Assembly: GCF_017302985.1 (NCBI RefSeq)
Contig: NZ_JAFIMU010000007.1
Coordinates: 1,860,001-1,924,000 of the forward strand
Reading direction: 5' to 3'
Length of the DNA: 64,000 nucleotides
Origin: Corallococcus macrosporus
Lineage (GTDB): Bacteria > Myxococcota > Myxococcia > Myxococcales > Myxococcaceae
Below, piece by piece: positions 26,520 to 35,339 of the stretch. A program made the translations under genes and the position numbers. The stretch's first letter is position 1, and each line of letters starts with the position of its first letter. Under the pieces are notes generated by a model. That model was given only the letters and a program-made list of their open reading frames with translations, did not search any database and was not told the DNA's origin.

Positions 26520-27209
26520 CTACTCCTCCGACGACGCCGCGTAGGACGCCGGGGCCGTGTCCGCCCCGGAGCCGTTGGACGCGCCCGTGCGCTTCATGCG
26601 GCGCTTGGGCGGCGGGGCCAGCTTGGGCTCCATGCTGAAGACGCGCCCGTAGATTTCAGGCGTGTTGATGTTCACGATGACGCCGGGGTCCTTCACGTTC
26701 AGGCGGCGCGGGTTCAGCGCCTTGAGCGCCGCCTCCAGGTCCTCGCCCTCCGCCTCGAACAGCTTGCGCGCCGCGCCCCGGGACAGCACCACCGGCCAGC
26801 CCGTGGCGTTGTCGTACTCCGGCCGGATGGCCATGACGCCGTCGGTGCCGCCGCGCTCCATGTCCTTGAGCATGGACTTCACGGTGGTGACGCGCAGCGC
26901 CGGCATGTCCACCGGGTGCAGCAGCATCACGTCCGCGTCCTCGGCCATGGCCGCCTCCAGCCCGGCCTTCACGGACGCAAGCAGGCTCTTCTCCCAGTCC
27001 CTGCTCGTCACCAGCTCCAGGCTCGGGTGCTGTTCGCGCACCATCGCCTCGTCGCTGCCCACCACACCCAATACCCCGCACCCCGCCTTCCCGAAGGTGG
27101 ACGCCAGCGACTGAAGGAAGCTCTTGCCTCCCTCGTGCTCGATGAGCGCCTTGGGGTGGGACATCCGCCGGGCCTTGCCCGCCGCCAGGATGATCGCCAC
27201 TGCCTTCAT
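26520..27209 (-). CDS. MobA-like NTP transferase (MocA/MobA family)
   Basis: 229 aa. The N-terminal nucleotide-binding signature is IILAAGKARRMSHPKALIEHEGG (LAAGxxxRMxxPK). LLHPVDMPALRVTT is the conserved Asp-containing metal-binding segment of MobA/MocA and related sugar nucleotidyltransferases, and ATGWPVVLSRGA follows. The family attaches CMP or GMP to molybdopterin, or NDP to sugars and alcohols. No molybdoenzyme genes are nearby, so the substrate is uncertain. The C-terminal ~40 residues are a low-complexity basic/Ser-Ala tail not typical of the family. GAGGAGG precedes ATG 27209. It is a single-gene transcript ending at a clear terminator. Confidence 0.8.
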   Translation of the reverse strand: MKAVAIILAAGKARRMSHPKALIEHEGGKSFLQSLASTFGKAGCGVLGVVGSDEAMVREQHPSLELVTSRDWEKSLLASVKAGLEAAMAEDADVMLLHPVDMPALRVTTVKSMLKDMERGGTDGVMAIRPEYDNATGWPVVLSRGAARKLFEAEGEDLEAALKALNPRRLNVKDPGVIVNINTPEIYGRVFSMEPKLAPPPKRRMKRTGASNGSGADTAPASYAASSEE

Positions 27210-27437
27210 GACCCGCCTCCTCGCCCTCGACGGAAAGCCGGGGGCACCGCCAACAGGCTGTTGACCTCCTTCCGGGATTGCAGCCCGCCCGCCAGTACGA
27301 GTCGTCAGACAGCCGCCAGTCACACGAGGAGGTGTTGGCTGTCGGCCCATTCGGCAAGGGCCGGTGTCCACCAGCGGTCAGGCGGCCTGGGCCCCAGGCT
27401 TCCCCTCCCCCGCGGCGGATGGCCCTGTCAGGGTCCT

Positions 27438-27752
27438 TCAGTGCAGCCAGCCGCTGGAGGCCGCCAGGCGCAGCGGGGCGGCCGTCTCCACGGTCGTTTC
27501 TTCCGGCGCTTCCAGCGCCTTGACGGTCAGAATTTCAGCCAGGCGGGCCAGCGGACGGCGGCGGGCCACGCGGTGCAGCTCGTCCTCGGTCACCTCGCCC
27601 AGCAGGTCGCCCCCACGCCCCTCCACCACGGGCAGCACGTGCACGCCGTGGCGGTACATCTGCTGGAGCGCTCCCAGGACGGTGTCCTCCGGGAACAGGG
27701 TGATGGCGCGGGAGACGAGGTTCTGGAACTCAGGGCTGCGGCACATCGACAC
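27438..27752 (-). CDS. Small CBS-domain protein
   Basis: 104 aa. It contains one recognisable CBS motif (NLVSRAITLFPEDTVLGALQQMYRHGVHVLPVVEG...LLGEVTEDELHRV), followed by a shorter partial second unit, so it would need to dimerise to form a Bateman module. CBS modules bind adenine nucleotides and regulate partners. There is no partner domain in the gene. GTG 27752 (VSM) is preferred over ATG 27746 because GGAGG then sits six bases upstream. That Shine-Dalgarno is inside a predicted hairpin, suggesting translational control. A 228 bp region downstream holds nothing I can identify. Confidence 0.7.
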   Translation of the reverse strand: MSMCRSPEFQNLVSRAITLFPEDTVLGALQQMYRHGVHVLPVVEGRGGDLLGEVTEDELHRVARRRPLARLAEILTVKALEAPEETTVETAAPLRLAASSGWLH

Positions 27753-27755
27753 GTG

Positions 27756-27800
27756 AGGCCTCCGGTGCTCGGCGTTCGGGCGCCGTGTGCCGGAGGGCCT
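27756..27800 (-). promoter_or_regulatory. Hairpin masking the ribosome-binding site of the CBS gene
   Basis: On the transcript AGGCCCTCCGG pairs with CCGGAGGCCT, with a smaller hairpin (CGGCG/CGCCG) inside the loop. The 3' arm contains the GGAGG, and GTG follows three bases later. Either it is a translational switch, or a terminator-like structure of the 27854 gene without a U-tract. Confidence 0.45.
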
Positions 27801-27853
27801 TAGCAATCCGCTTGCCGACCCCCGCGAGCCCCCTTTTCCGGGAAGCCGCCCGC

Positions 27854-28390
27854 CTACTTCTTCGGCGCGGGCTTCACCGACTCCACCATCTTGCGGAAGC
27901 CCTTCTCCGCGCCGTTCACCGTCTTCTCCGGCCCGGTGAGCTTGTAGAAGACCGCGCCCTCCGGCCCCTCCACGATGGCGCCGCGCAGCTTGTAGTTCGG
28001 CTTGGGCGTGGACGGGCCCATCATGGGGCCGCCGCCCGCGTACGTGCCCTTCACCTCCACCGTGGTGACGGGCAGCCCGTTCACCTTCTCCTGCTTCGTC
28101 TTCGCGTCCTTGTCCTCCAGCGGCTTGCCGTCGGGCTTCTGGAACTGCGCCACCCAGCGCTTCACGTTCGCGTCCACCGCGCCGCCCTGGCCCTGACCGA
28201 AGTAGAAGACAGCCAGTTCCGCGTCTTCCGCGTCTCCCTTCGCCGCGGGCACCTTGTACGTCGCCGCGCGCATGGGACGCGTGGGCTGGGTGGCCCACTC
28301 CGCGGGCGCACTCCACGTCAGACCTCCGGCCTCCTCCGCGCTCGCGCCCATCGCCACGGCCAGCACCAACACAGTTAGCAGTCGTTTCAT
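27854..28390 (-). CDS. Secreted hypothetical protein
   Basis: 178 aa. Signal peptide LLTVLVLAVAMGASA is followed by a mature domain starting GLTWSAPAEW. This resembles a recurrent secreted family in Myxococcaceae with an opening of this type, a central KKVPAAKGDAEDAELAVFYFG-like strand region and Lys-rich loops. The family has no experimental function that I know of. It has no Cys and no lipobox. TACGCT lies seven bases before ATG 28390, and no Shine-Dalgarno is seen. It lies upstream of the CBS gene on the same strand (101 bp apart) and could share a transcript through the intervening hairpin. Confidence 0.6.
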   Translation of the reverse strand: MKRLLTVLVLAVAMGASAEEAGGLTWSAPAEWATQPTRPMRAATYKVPAAKGDAEDAELAVFYFGQGQGGAVDANVKRWVAQFQKPDGKPLEDKDAKTKQEKVNGLPVTTVEVKGTYAGGGPMMGPSTPKPNYKLRGAIVEGPEGAVFYKLTGPEKTVNGAEKGFRKMVESVKPAPKK

Positions 28391-28397
28391 GGGCCGC

Positions 28398-28403
28398 AGC
28401 GTA
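28398..28403 (-). promoter_or_regulatory. Leaderless-type -10 box for the 28390 gene
   Basis: TACGCT on the minus strand, seven bases before ATG 28390; no Shine-Dalgarno. Confidence 0.4.
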
Positions 28404-28444
28404 GCCCTGATCCAAGGTGACTCGGCGCGTCAATCCCTCTCACT

Positions 28445-28472
28445 TTGTGACCGGGGGAGGGCGTGCTACTCA
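28445..28472 (+). promoter_or_regulatory. Candidate sigma-70-type promoter of the lipase-FadL operon
   Basis: TTGTGA at 28445 and TACTCA at 28467 with a 16-bp spacer, about 50 bp before ATG 28520. It is a reasonable match in a GC-rich background but not strong. Confidence 0.3.
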
Positions 28473-28519
28473 CTGACGTGTTTCCAGCAGTTCACCTTGG
28501 GCTGGAGGGGATTCCCACC

Positions 28520-31483
28520 ATGAAGAAACAGTTGTTCCTCGGGGCCATGGCCCTGGGAGCCGTTGCCTGCACGCCGGAGATCGCGCAGGACGCTCCGAAT
28601 ACGAACGTCGGCCTGGCGGAGTTCGACCCCACGGGTTCTCCCGCCGTCGTCCCCTCTCCCAACGACCTGGCCATTGACCGGGCCACGGGCAAGGTGAACG
28701 CGCCCATCAACCCGGCGGCGTCCCCGGCGGAGCAGGAGTTCACGCGCGACTACCTGAACTCGCTGAACGGCTTCCCGACGTCCGCCATCGCGTCCACCAA
28801 GGTGCAGGACCTGGACGCGTTCACGGTGAACGCGAAGACGGTCATCTTCATCGACCTGTACGCGGGCACGCCGCTGGCGAAGAAGCCGGTGACGCCGACC
28901 ATCGCGTACAACGAGGACACGGACCTCATCAACCTCATCCCCCCGGTGGATCCGAACACCGGCCTGCCGGCGTGGCCGAAGGGCGGCCGCTACGCGGTGG
29001 CGCTCATCGGCGGTGAGAACGGCCTGAAGACCACCTCCGGCAACCCCATCATCGGGTCCGCGACGTGGGCCTTCGCCAGCTCAGAGAAGCCGCTGGTCAC
29101 CTGCGAGGACCTGACCTCGCCGGACTGCGCCCCGGCCACGGAGATCATCCCCTCCACGGAGACGGATCCGGCCAAGCGCCTGGCGGCCCAGACCAAGAGC
29201 GCCCTGCAGCTGGAGCAGCTGCGCCGCGGCTACGCGCCCCTCATCGAGGGCCTCGTCGCCAAGGGCTTCAAGCGCGAGGACGTCGTCCTCCTGTGGACCT
29301 TCAGCGTCATCAACCAGCCGGAGGCCACCATCAGCCTGGCCCCCACGGCGCGGCTGCCCGCCCCCATCATCCCCTTCCCCAACAACCTGATCCGCAAGCC
29401 GGACGGCAGCGGCCTGGAGTTCCCGGTCCCGACGACGCCGGGCCTGCAGCAGGACCTGTTCACGGGCCTGAACACCCTGGACGGCTTCTCCACCACGGGC
29501 GCCATCGTGTCGGAGAACGGCGACACCGTGGGCGTGCTGGACGGCACCCAGTTCCGCGAGGCCGCGGACGGCCCGGCTCCCAAGGTGGATCCGGCGTCGC
29601 TGGCCGCGGGCGTGAAGTTCTTCAAGGTGAACAACCAGGACAAGGGCACCCAGCCGGACGTGGCGCTCTGCCTGGTGAACAAGACCGGTGACTGCGGCAC
29701 CAGCGTCGGCACCGCCGGCGTCGTGGACGTGCCCCAGCAGCTGCAGATCGTCCCGAAGGCGCCGCTGGATGGCGCCACCGAGTACGGCGCGGTGCTGACC
29801 ACGGACCTGAAGGACGACAAGGGCCGCAACGTGGCCCCGGCCACGGCCTTCGCGCTGCTGCGCCTGTCCAACCCGGTCTACGACGAGGTCGCCGACAAGA
29901 GCCTCATCTCCTCCGTGCCCAAGGACCTGGCCAAGCAGCTGGAGCCGCGCCGCAAGCTGCTCAAGCCCTACTTCGACAAGGTGACGGCGTCGGAGAAGGA
30001 CGGCGGCCTGGGCATCCCGCGCTCGAAGATCGCCCTGGGCTGGAACTTCACCACCCAGAGCACCACGTCCATCCTGAACCAGCTGTACGCGCTGCCCGGC
30101 GTGGTCGGCTACCCCGCGGCGCCCAACTACGTCCTGCCCATCACCACGCAGGTGAAGGGCGCGATGACCGGCGCGGGTCTGCCCAACGAAAACATCAGCG
30201 CGGTCTACGAGGTGCAGGCCAACTCGCCGCTGATGCTCACGGGCCCCTTCGGCACGCTGAACCCGGACCCCACCAAGCTGCGCCCCACGCGCTACCCGTT
30301 CATGCTGTTCGTGCCGACCGGCGAGGCCCCCACCAACGGCTGGCCGGTGCTGGTGTTCGGCCACGGCCTGACGAGCAACCGCACCGCGGTGCTCGGCGTG
30401 GCCAACAAGATGACCGGCGCGGGCTACGCGGTGGTCGCGATGGACGCCGTCTACCACGGTGAGCGCACCAGCTGCGTGGGCTCGGCCGCGGTGCTGCCCA
30501 CGCCGAACCCGGTGGGCGACGACGCCGCGTGCGCCAACCCCCAGACCCAGCGCTGCGAGAACAACCCCGCCAGCCTGTCCTACGGCCGCTGCGTGTCGCG
30601 CACGCCGACGACCGCCGCGGACTGCAGCGCCTCCGCGCTCCCGCAGAACGTGCCGGCCGACGTGTACTGCTCCAGCGTCATCTCCCCGTCGCAGGGCCGC
30701 TGCGTGGCGGAGACCAACCGCTGCGAGGGTGGTGACTTCCTGCGCAACGCGCAGGGCGTCCCGTCCATCTCCGGCTGGAACTTCCTGAACCTGGGCAACC
30801 TGTTCACCACGCGCGACAACTTCCGCCACCACGTGGTGGACTTCGGCCAGTTCCTGCGCGTGCTCAACAGCCAGGAGCTCAACACGGCCGTGAAGCTGAA
30901 CGCCGCGCAGGTGGACTACCTGGGCCAGAGCCTCGGCGGCATCATGGGCACCATGTCCACCGCGGTGTCCTCTCGCGTGCGGCGCTCGGTGCTCAACGTG
31001 GCCGGTGGCAACCTGGCCGGCGTGCTGCTGACCGCGCCCGCCTTCGGGCCGCAGCGCACCGCGTTCCTCACGTCGCTGGCCCAGGCGGGCGTCACCCCGG
31101 GCAGCCCCGCGTTCGACACGTTCATCAGCCTGGCGAACACCATCCTGGACCCGGCGGACGCGCGCAACTACGCGTACCTGCTGGACAACAACGCGGCGGC
31201 CGGCACGGACGTCAACGTGCACCGCGCGTTCATCCAGTACATCGAGGGCGACGAGGTCATCCCGAACCCGAACACGCTGGCGCTGATCAACGCGGCCAAC
31301 CGCACGGGCGCTCCGCGCACGGTGGCCTCGTACATGTTCCCGGCGTCCAACCCGCTCGTTGGCGCCGTCCCGGCGTCCGCGCGTCACGCGTTCCTCAACA
31401 ACCCCGGCATCCCCGAGGCACTGCGCAACGCGGCCCAGGACCAGATCATCGGCTTCCTGGCGACCGGCAAGCTGGCGCAGTAA
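28520..31483 (+). CDS. Surface lipoprotein lipase/lysophospholipase (VolA-like)
   Basis: 987 aa. It has a lipoprotein signal (LGAMALGAVAC). The N-terminal half matches the 'bacterial virulence factor lipase N-terminal' type: FDPTGSPAVVPSPNDLAID, an opening typical of these exported lipases. The C-terminal half is an alpha/beta hydrolase: oxyanion region PVLVFGHGLTSNRT, nucleophile elbow GQSLGG with Ser804, and a Cys-rich insertion (about residues 650-760, eight or more Cys) that may be disulfide-bonded. In Vibrio, VolA sits next to FadL and releases fatty acids from external lysophospholipid for uptake. The next gene here is a FadL-type porin, 31 bp downstream, so the same role is likely. GGAGGGG precedes ATG 28520. 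Confidence 0.85.
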   Translation: MKKQLFLGAMALGAVACTPEIAQDAPNTNVGLAEFDPTGSPAVVPSPNDLAIDRATGKVNAPINPAASPAEQEFTRDYLNSLNGFPTSAIASTKVQDLDAFTVNAKTVIFIDLYAGTPLAKKPVTPTIAYNEDTDLINLIPPVDPNTGLPAWPKGGRYAVALIGGENGLKTTSGNPIIGSATWAFASSEKPLVTCEDLTSPDCAPATEIIPSTETDPAKRLAAQTKSALQLEQLRRGYAPLIEGLVAKGFKREDVVLLWTFSVINQPEATISLAPTARLPAPIIPFPNNLIRKPDGSGLEFPVPTTPGLQQDLFTGLNTLDGFSTTGAIVSENGDTVGVLDGTQFREAADGPAPKVDPASLAAGVKFFKVNNQDKGTQPDVALCLVNKTGDCGTSVGTAGVVDVPQQLQIVPKAPLDGATEYGAVLTTDLKDDKGRNVAPATAFALLRLSNPVYDEVADKSLISSVPKDLAKQLEPRRKLLKPYFDKVTASEKDGGLGIPRSKIALGWNFTTQSTTSILNQLYALPGVVGYPAAPNYVLPITTQVKGAMTGAGLPNENISAVYEVQANSPLMLTGPFGTLNPDPTKLRPTRYPFMLFVPTGEAPTNGWPVLVFGHGLTSNRTAVLGVANKMTGAGYAVVAMDAVYHGERTSCVGSAAVLPTPNPVGDDAACANPQTQRCENNPASLSYGRCVSRTPTTAADCSASALPQNVPADVYCSSVISPSQGRCVAETNRCEGGDFLRNAQGVPSISGWNFLNLGNLFTTRDNFRHHVVDFGQFLRVLNSQELNTAVKLNAAQVDYLGQSLGGIMGTMSTAVSSRVRRSVLNVAGGNLAGVLLTAPAFGPQRTAFLTSLAQAGVTPGSPAFDTFISLANTILDPADARNYAYLLDNNAAAGTDVNVHRAFIQYIEGDEVIPNPNTLALINAANRTGAPRTVASYMFPASNPLVGAVPASARHAFLNNPGIPEALRNAAQDQIIGFLATGKLAQ

Positions 31484-31514
31484 CGCGACCCACTGAGAGA
31501 GGAATCCAACACCC

Positions 31515-32705
31515 ATGAAAAAGACACTCTCCCTCGTGGCAATCCTGGCGGCCGGTACGAGCCAGGCCGCGGGCTTCCAGATCGACACCCAGGGCGCGCG
31601 TGCCACCGGCACGGGCGGCGCGGCCACGGCATGGCTGGAGGACTCGTCCTCCATCTATTACAACGTGGCCAACATGGTCGGCGTGAAGACGCTGGACATC
31701 ACGCTGGGCGACACGGGCATCCTCCCCAGCATCAAGTTCCAGCGGCCGGGCCAGGAGGCGGAAGGGCAGCGCACCACGCTGTCGCCGCCCCCGCACCTGT
31801 TCGTCGTCTACAAGCCGTTCGAGAAGGCGGCGTTCGGCGTGGGCGTGTTCACGCCCTACGGCGCGCGCAGCCGCTGGGAGGAGGGCTTCAGCGGCCGCTT
31901 CCGCGGCTACGAGTCCTCGCTGGCGACGTACTACATCAACCCGTCGTTCGCGTACGAGCTGCACCCGCGCTTCCGCTTCGGCGCGGGTCTGGACATCGCG
32001 CGGGCCACGATTGAGCTGACGCGTGGCCTGGACTTCGTGAACAGCGAGGGCTCCATCCACCTGGGCGGCGCGGACTGGGGCTCCGGCTTCAACGTCGGCG
32101 TGCAGGCCAAGCTGCTGGACAACCTGGACATGGGCCTGCACTACCGCAGCGCCGTGGACATCCAGTTCAAGGGCAAGGCGGACTTCCAGAACATCCCGGC
32201 GGAGTTCCAGAGCCGCCTGACGGACCAGAGCGCGAGCGCGGACGTCACCCTGCCGTCCACCGTGACGGCGGGCCTGGCGTACCGGCCGCTGAACAACCTG
32301 ATGCTGGCGTTCGACGCGAGCTGGGTGGACTGGTCCTCGTTCGCGGAGCTGGCCATCCGCTTCGAGAACCCGGCCATCGACAACCCGCTGCCCAAGCGCT
32401 GGCGCGCGAAGTGGAAGTACGCGCTGGGCGCGGAGTACGGCGTGACGGAGGCCCTGCAGGTTCGCGCGGGCTTCGTGTACGACCCGTCCCCCAGCCCCAA
32501 CAGCACGCTGACGCCGGACCTGCCGGACGCCAACCGCATCAAGGTGACGGCGGGCGTGGGCTACCAGTTCCGGCCGTTCCGCGCGGACCTGGGCTACCAG
32601 TTCGTCGCGCTGGCGGACAAGGTGAGCACGGCGCCGGGCATCCCGGCGACGTACTCCGGTTCCGCGCACGTGTTCGGCCTGACGCTGGGCTTCAACCCCC
32701 AGTAA
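31515..32705 (+). CDS. FadL-family outer-membrane long-chain fatty acid transporter
   Basis: 396 aa. Signal peptide KKTLSLVAILAAGTSQA is followed by the FadL start AGFQIDTQGARATGTGGAATAWLEDSSSIYYNVANM (hatch domain; the family's NPA is NVA here). Typical FadL barrel strands follow (FGVGVFTPYGARSRWEEG, GSGFNVGVQAKLLDNLDMGLHYRS, GAEYGVTEALQVRAGFVYDPSP). It ends ...FGLTLGFNPQ. The protein imports hydrophobic molecules, chiefly fatty acids, across the outer membrane. It is co-transcribed with the upstream surface lipase and followed by a strong terminator, so the two form an operon for scavenging fatty acids, perhaps from prey lipids. Confidence 0.88.
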   Translation: MKKTLSLVAILAAGTSQAAGFQIDTQGARATGTGGAATAWLEDSSSIYYNVANMVGVKTLDITLGDTGILPSIKFQRPGQEAEGQRTTLSPPPHLFVVYKPFEKAAFGVGVFTPYGARSRWEEGFSGRFRGYESSLATYYINPSFAYELHPRFRFGAGLDIARATIELTRGLDFVNSEGSIHLGGADWGSGFNVGVQAKLLDNLDMGLHYRSAVDIQFKGKADFQNIPAEFQSRLTDQSASADVTLPSTVTAGLAYRPLNNLMLAFDASWVDWSSFAELAIRFENPAIDNPLPKRWRAKWKYALGAEYGVTEALQVRAGFVYDPSPSPNSTLTPDLPDANRIKVTAGVGYQFRPFRADLGYQFVALADKVSTAPGIPATYSGSAHVFGLTLGFNPQ

Positions 32706-32733
32706 CCCGCTGAACGCATCCTGAAGCACCGGG

Positions 32734-32775
32734 GCGCCCGGTCCCTTCCGTTCATGGAAGGGCCGGGCGCTTTCG
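32734..32775 (+). terminator. Strong intrinsic terminator of the lipase-FadL operon
   Basis: GCGCCCGG-T-CCCTTCC pairs with GGAAGGG-CCGGGCGC (15 bp, one bulged T) around GTTCAT, followed by TTTCG. It lies directly upstream of the SEC-C gene's promoter-like box. Confidence 0.8.
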
Positions 32776-32777
32776 CT

Positions 32778-32783
32778 TACGGT
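32778..32783 (+). promoter_or_regulatory. Leaderless-type -10 box deciding the GTG at 32791
   Basis: TACGGT seven bases before GTG 32791. It overlaps the alternative GTG at 32782, so the downstream GTG is the probable start. Confidence 0.45.
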
Positions 32784-32790
32784 GCCGCCC

Positions 32791-34083
32791 GTGAGCCCTT
32801 CCAAGCCCGGCCGCAACGACCCGTGCCCCTGTGGCAGCGGGAAGAAGTACAAGGCCTGTCACGCCGCCGAGGACCGCGCGAAAGCCGCGCCGCCTCCCTC
32901 CCCCACCCCCGCCCATCCGCTGAAGCAGGACCTGGAGGCGGCCATGTCGCTCCTGGGTGACGCGGACGTGTCCCGCCTGTCGCAGGCGCTGGAGCACCTG
33001 GGCGTGCTGCTCCAGGCCGCCGGGCCCCAGCCGGGGCTGAGGTACGACGACAAGGCCTTCAGCGACCACGTGGGCCAGGCGCTCGCGAAGCTGGCGGCGC
33101 AGGAGGGCCTGGATGCCATGGCGGCGCGCAACAGCCTGCGCGTGGGCGTGGTGCGCGAGCTGGGCACGCGCGGCTTCCAGGAGAAGCTGGGCGCGGGGCT
33201 GCTCGCGCAGGCGGCGAAGGGCGGGCGCACGCCGGAGGAGCGGCGGGCGCTGTGCGTGGGCGCGCTGCTGGCCACGGCGGCGAAGAAGACGGGCAAGGTG
33301 CGGCCGGAGGACAACCCGGTGCTGGACGTCGTCTTCGACGTGCAGTTCCGCGAGTGGAGCCAGAAGCACGCGGAGGTCGTGCGCAAGTACGAGTCCCTGG
33401 TCGCGGGCATGGAGCAGGAGGACCTCACGCCCGAGGCCGCGGAGGCCCTGCAAAAGGCGGAGGCCGGCGAGCTGGACGCGCTGGTGAAGCACGTGCAGGC
33501 GGACCCCGCGCTGGTGGAGCGCATCTCGCGCGAGGCGAAGGAGCGCGCGCAGCGGGTGGAGGCGAAGCTGCGCGACCCCGCCACGCCGTCCGTCTTCTCC
33601 CCGGAGGAGGAGCTGTGGCTCACCGTCGTGCTGTGGGAGCCGCTGCGCGCGATGAAGTCCCAGCCCAAGGAGCCGGAAGGAAGGCGGCAGGTCATCGCGG
33701 GGCTGTTGCGCGCGGTGAAGGGCGCGGTGGATCCGGAGTTCCTCGAAGGGATGCTGGAGCGGATGCGCGCGGGGGCGAAGGACCCTGCGGCGGACGAGCC
33801 CACGCGCGAGTGGCTCACCGACGCGGCCATCGCCTTCGAGGCGGAGCCGGCGCGGCTGGTGCTGGCGGCGCTGCTCACCGCCCGGCAGGAGGCGCGGGGG
33901 CGCAGCGCGGAGGAGATGGTGGCGCTCGCGGACCTGAAGGCCCTGCCCGCGTGGACGCCGGAGCAGCTGGAGCCCTACCGGATGCTGCTGGAGAAGGAAG
34001 GCCGCGCGGCCGCCGCCTGGCGGATCCGCCGCGCGCAGGACTGGCTGCACGAGCACCCCGTGCAGTTGGACGCGGCGGACTGA
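32791..34083 (+). CDS. SEC-C motif protein with a large helical domain
   Basis: 430 aa. The N-terminus is a SEC-C zinc motif (KPGRNDPCPCGSGKKYKACH, residues 4-23), the same Cys/His cluster found at the C-terminus of SecA and in many stand-alone proteins. A Pro-rich linker follows, then about 380 residues of mostly helix with no recognised family, including charged segments such as RISREAKERAQRVEAKLRD. The SEC-C motif binds zinc and probably protein partners. No nuclease or translocase motifs are seen. GTG 32791 is chosen over GTG 32782 because of the TACGGT box. It ends four bases before the convergent 34088 gene. Confidence 0.7.
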   Translation: MSPSKPGRNDPCPCGSGKKYKACHAAEDRAKAAPPPSPTPAHPLKQDLEAAMSLLGDADVSRLSQALEHLGVLLQAAGPQPGLRYDDKAFSDHVGQALAKLAAQEGLDAMAARNSLRVGVVRELGTRGFQEKLGAGLLAQAAKGGRTPEERRALCVGALLATAAKKTGKVRPEDNPVLDVVFDVQFREWSQKHAEVVRKYESLVAGMEQEDLTPEAAEALQKAEAGELDALVKHVQADPALVERISREAKERAQRVEAKLRDPATPSVFSPEEELWLTVVLWEPLRAMKSQPKEPEGRRQVIAGLLRAVKGAVDPEFLEGMLERMRAGAKDPAADEPTREWLTDAAIAFEAEPARLVLAALLTARQEARGRSAEEMVALADLKALPAWTPEQLEPYRMLLEKEGRAAAAWRIRRAQDWLHEHPVQLDAAD

Positions 34084-34087
34084 GGCG

Positions 34088-35257
34088 CTAGACGAACAGC
34101 GCCTTCGCGGTCTGCTGGAGGCGCTCCGTGCCCATGCGCATGAGCTGGCCCTTGAGGCCGGGCTGGCTCACGACGTGCCGCTCGAAGGCGGCGCGCTCCA
34201 GGCGCAGCACCACGCACGGCGTCTTCGTGCGCACCGTCGCGGACACGGGCTTGTCCAGCAGCAGCGAGATTTCGCCGAACACGTCGCCCTCGCGCAGCTC
34301 CGGCAGCAACACGATGCGGCCCGGCTGCTCCAGCGTCAGCTGCACCTGGCCGCGCAGGAGCAGGTAGAACGCGTCCCCCGGCTGCCCCTGCGTGAGGAGC
34401 ACCTGGCCCGCGGGGACGACGCGCAGGTCGAACTCGCGCGACATCGCCTGCTTCAGCGCGGGCGACAGGTTGGTGAACAGGGGGCTCGTGCGCAGCAGGT
34501 GGTCCACCAGCCGGCGCTGGTAGAAGGCCTGCACCGCCGCCTCCACCTCCGGGTGCGTGGCGCTGACGCGGGCGAGCGACTGGCGCTTGAACTCCAGCAG
34601 CACGGAGCGCTCACGCACCTCCACGCTGGCCAGCCTGGGCCCCTCCGACACCAGCGCCACCTCGCCGAAGAAGTCCCCCGGCCCCAGCGTGGCCACCACC
34701 TGGCGCGCGTTGCCCTCCACCCGCCGCGCCACCTCCGCGCGCCCCTCCACCAGCGCGAACATGGAGTCGCCCGGCTGCCCCTCCTCCACCACGCGCTGGC
34801 CCGGCCAGAAGGCGCGCACCTCCAGCGCCTCCACCAGCGCCACGAAGGCCTCGCGCCCCACGCCGGAGAGCACCGGCACGCCGGGGTCCTTGCCGTCGGA
34901 GACCCAGGCGAAGGTCGGCGCCAGCGCGCCGGGCGGCAGGGCGAAGCGCTCCGCCAGGGTGCGCACCGTCTGGGGCCTCGCGCCCCTGAGGCCCCGCGAC
35001 AGCACCGTGGCGGCCACCGCGCGCAGCAGGTTTCCCGCGCGGGCCCAGGCGAGCGCCGCGTCGTCGTAGGCGCGGGCGGCCTCCGGGGTGCGCTCCAGCC
35101 ACTCGAGCAGCTCCGCGACGCGCTGGTGCACCTCCGCGTCCTCCGGCTCCGCGCGCAGGGCGTCCTGGTAGCCGGCCAGCGCCGCTTCCAGCTTCCCTCC
35201 GGCGGCGAGCGTCGCCGCCTGGGCCTTCAGGGACCGCGCGTGTGGGGAGTCCGCCAT
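34088..35257 (-). CDS. TPR-like protein with two cyclic-nucleotide-binding domains
   Basis: 389 aa. The N-terminal ~100 residues are helical TPR-type repeats (AGGKLEAALAGYQDALRAEPEDAEVHQRVAELLEWLERTPEAARAYDDAALAWARAGNLLRAV). Two cNMP-binding domains follow (about 140-250 and 260-380): FWPGQRVVEEGQPGDSMFALVEGRAEV...GPGDFFGEVALVSEGPR, and VPAGQVLLTQGQPGDAFYLLLRGQVQL...REGDVFGEISLLLDKPVSATVRTKT. The second has the FGE...(A/S)ATxxxx arginine-type phosphate cassette region with partial conservation. No DNA-binding domain is present, so it is not a CRP transcription factor; it could be a cAMP- or cGMP-responsive scaffold. TACAGA lies seven bases before ATG 35257. A similar gene lies immediately upstream. 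Confidence 0.8.
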   Translation of the reverse strand: MADSPHARSLKAQAATLAAGGKLEAALAGYQDALRAEPEDAEVHQRVAELLEWLERTPEAARAYDDAALAWARAGNLLRAVAATVLSRGLRGARPQTVRTLAERFALPPGALAPTFAWVSDGKDPGVPVLSGVGREAFVALVEALEVRAFWPGQRVVEEGQPGDSMFALVEGRAEVARRVEGNARQVVATLGPGDFFGEVALVSEGPRLASVEVRERSVLLEFKRQSLARVSATHPEVEAAVQAFYQRRLVDHLLRTSPLFTNLSPALKQAMSREFDLRVVPAGQVLLTQGQPGDAFYLLLRGQVQLTLEQPGRIVLLPELREGDVFGEISLLLDKPVSATVRTKTPCVVLRLERAAFERHVVSQPGLKGQLMRMGTERLQQTAKALFV

Positions 35258-35339
35258 GCGGGCCTCTGTAACCCAGCCGCGTGGCGCACGCATCCGTTCG
35301 GAGGTCCCGGCGGGGTGTCCGGTGTCACCCCTGGGACCT

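Noticed and set aside
27210-27437. Possible gene or RNA in the 228 bp gap between the nucleotidyltransferase and CBS genes
   Set aside because: Only a short palindrome (CCTGGGCCCCAGG) without a T-run is visible. Frames through it have no start signal or recognisable product.
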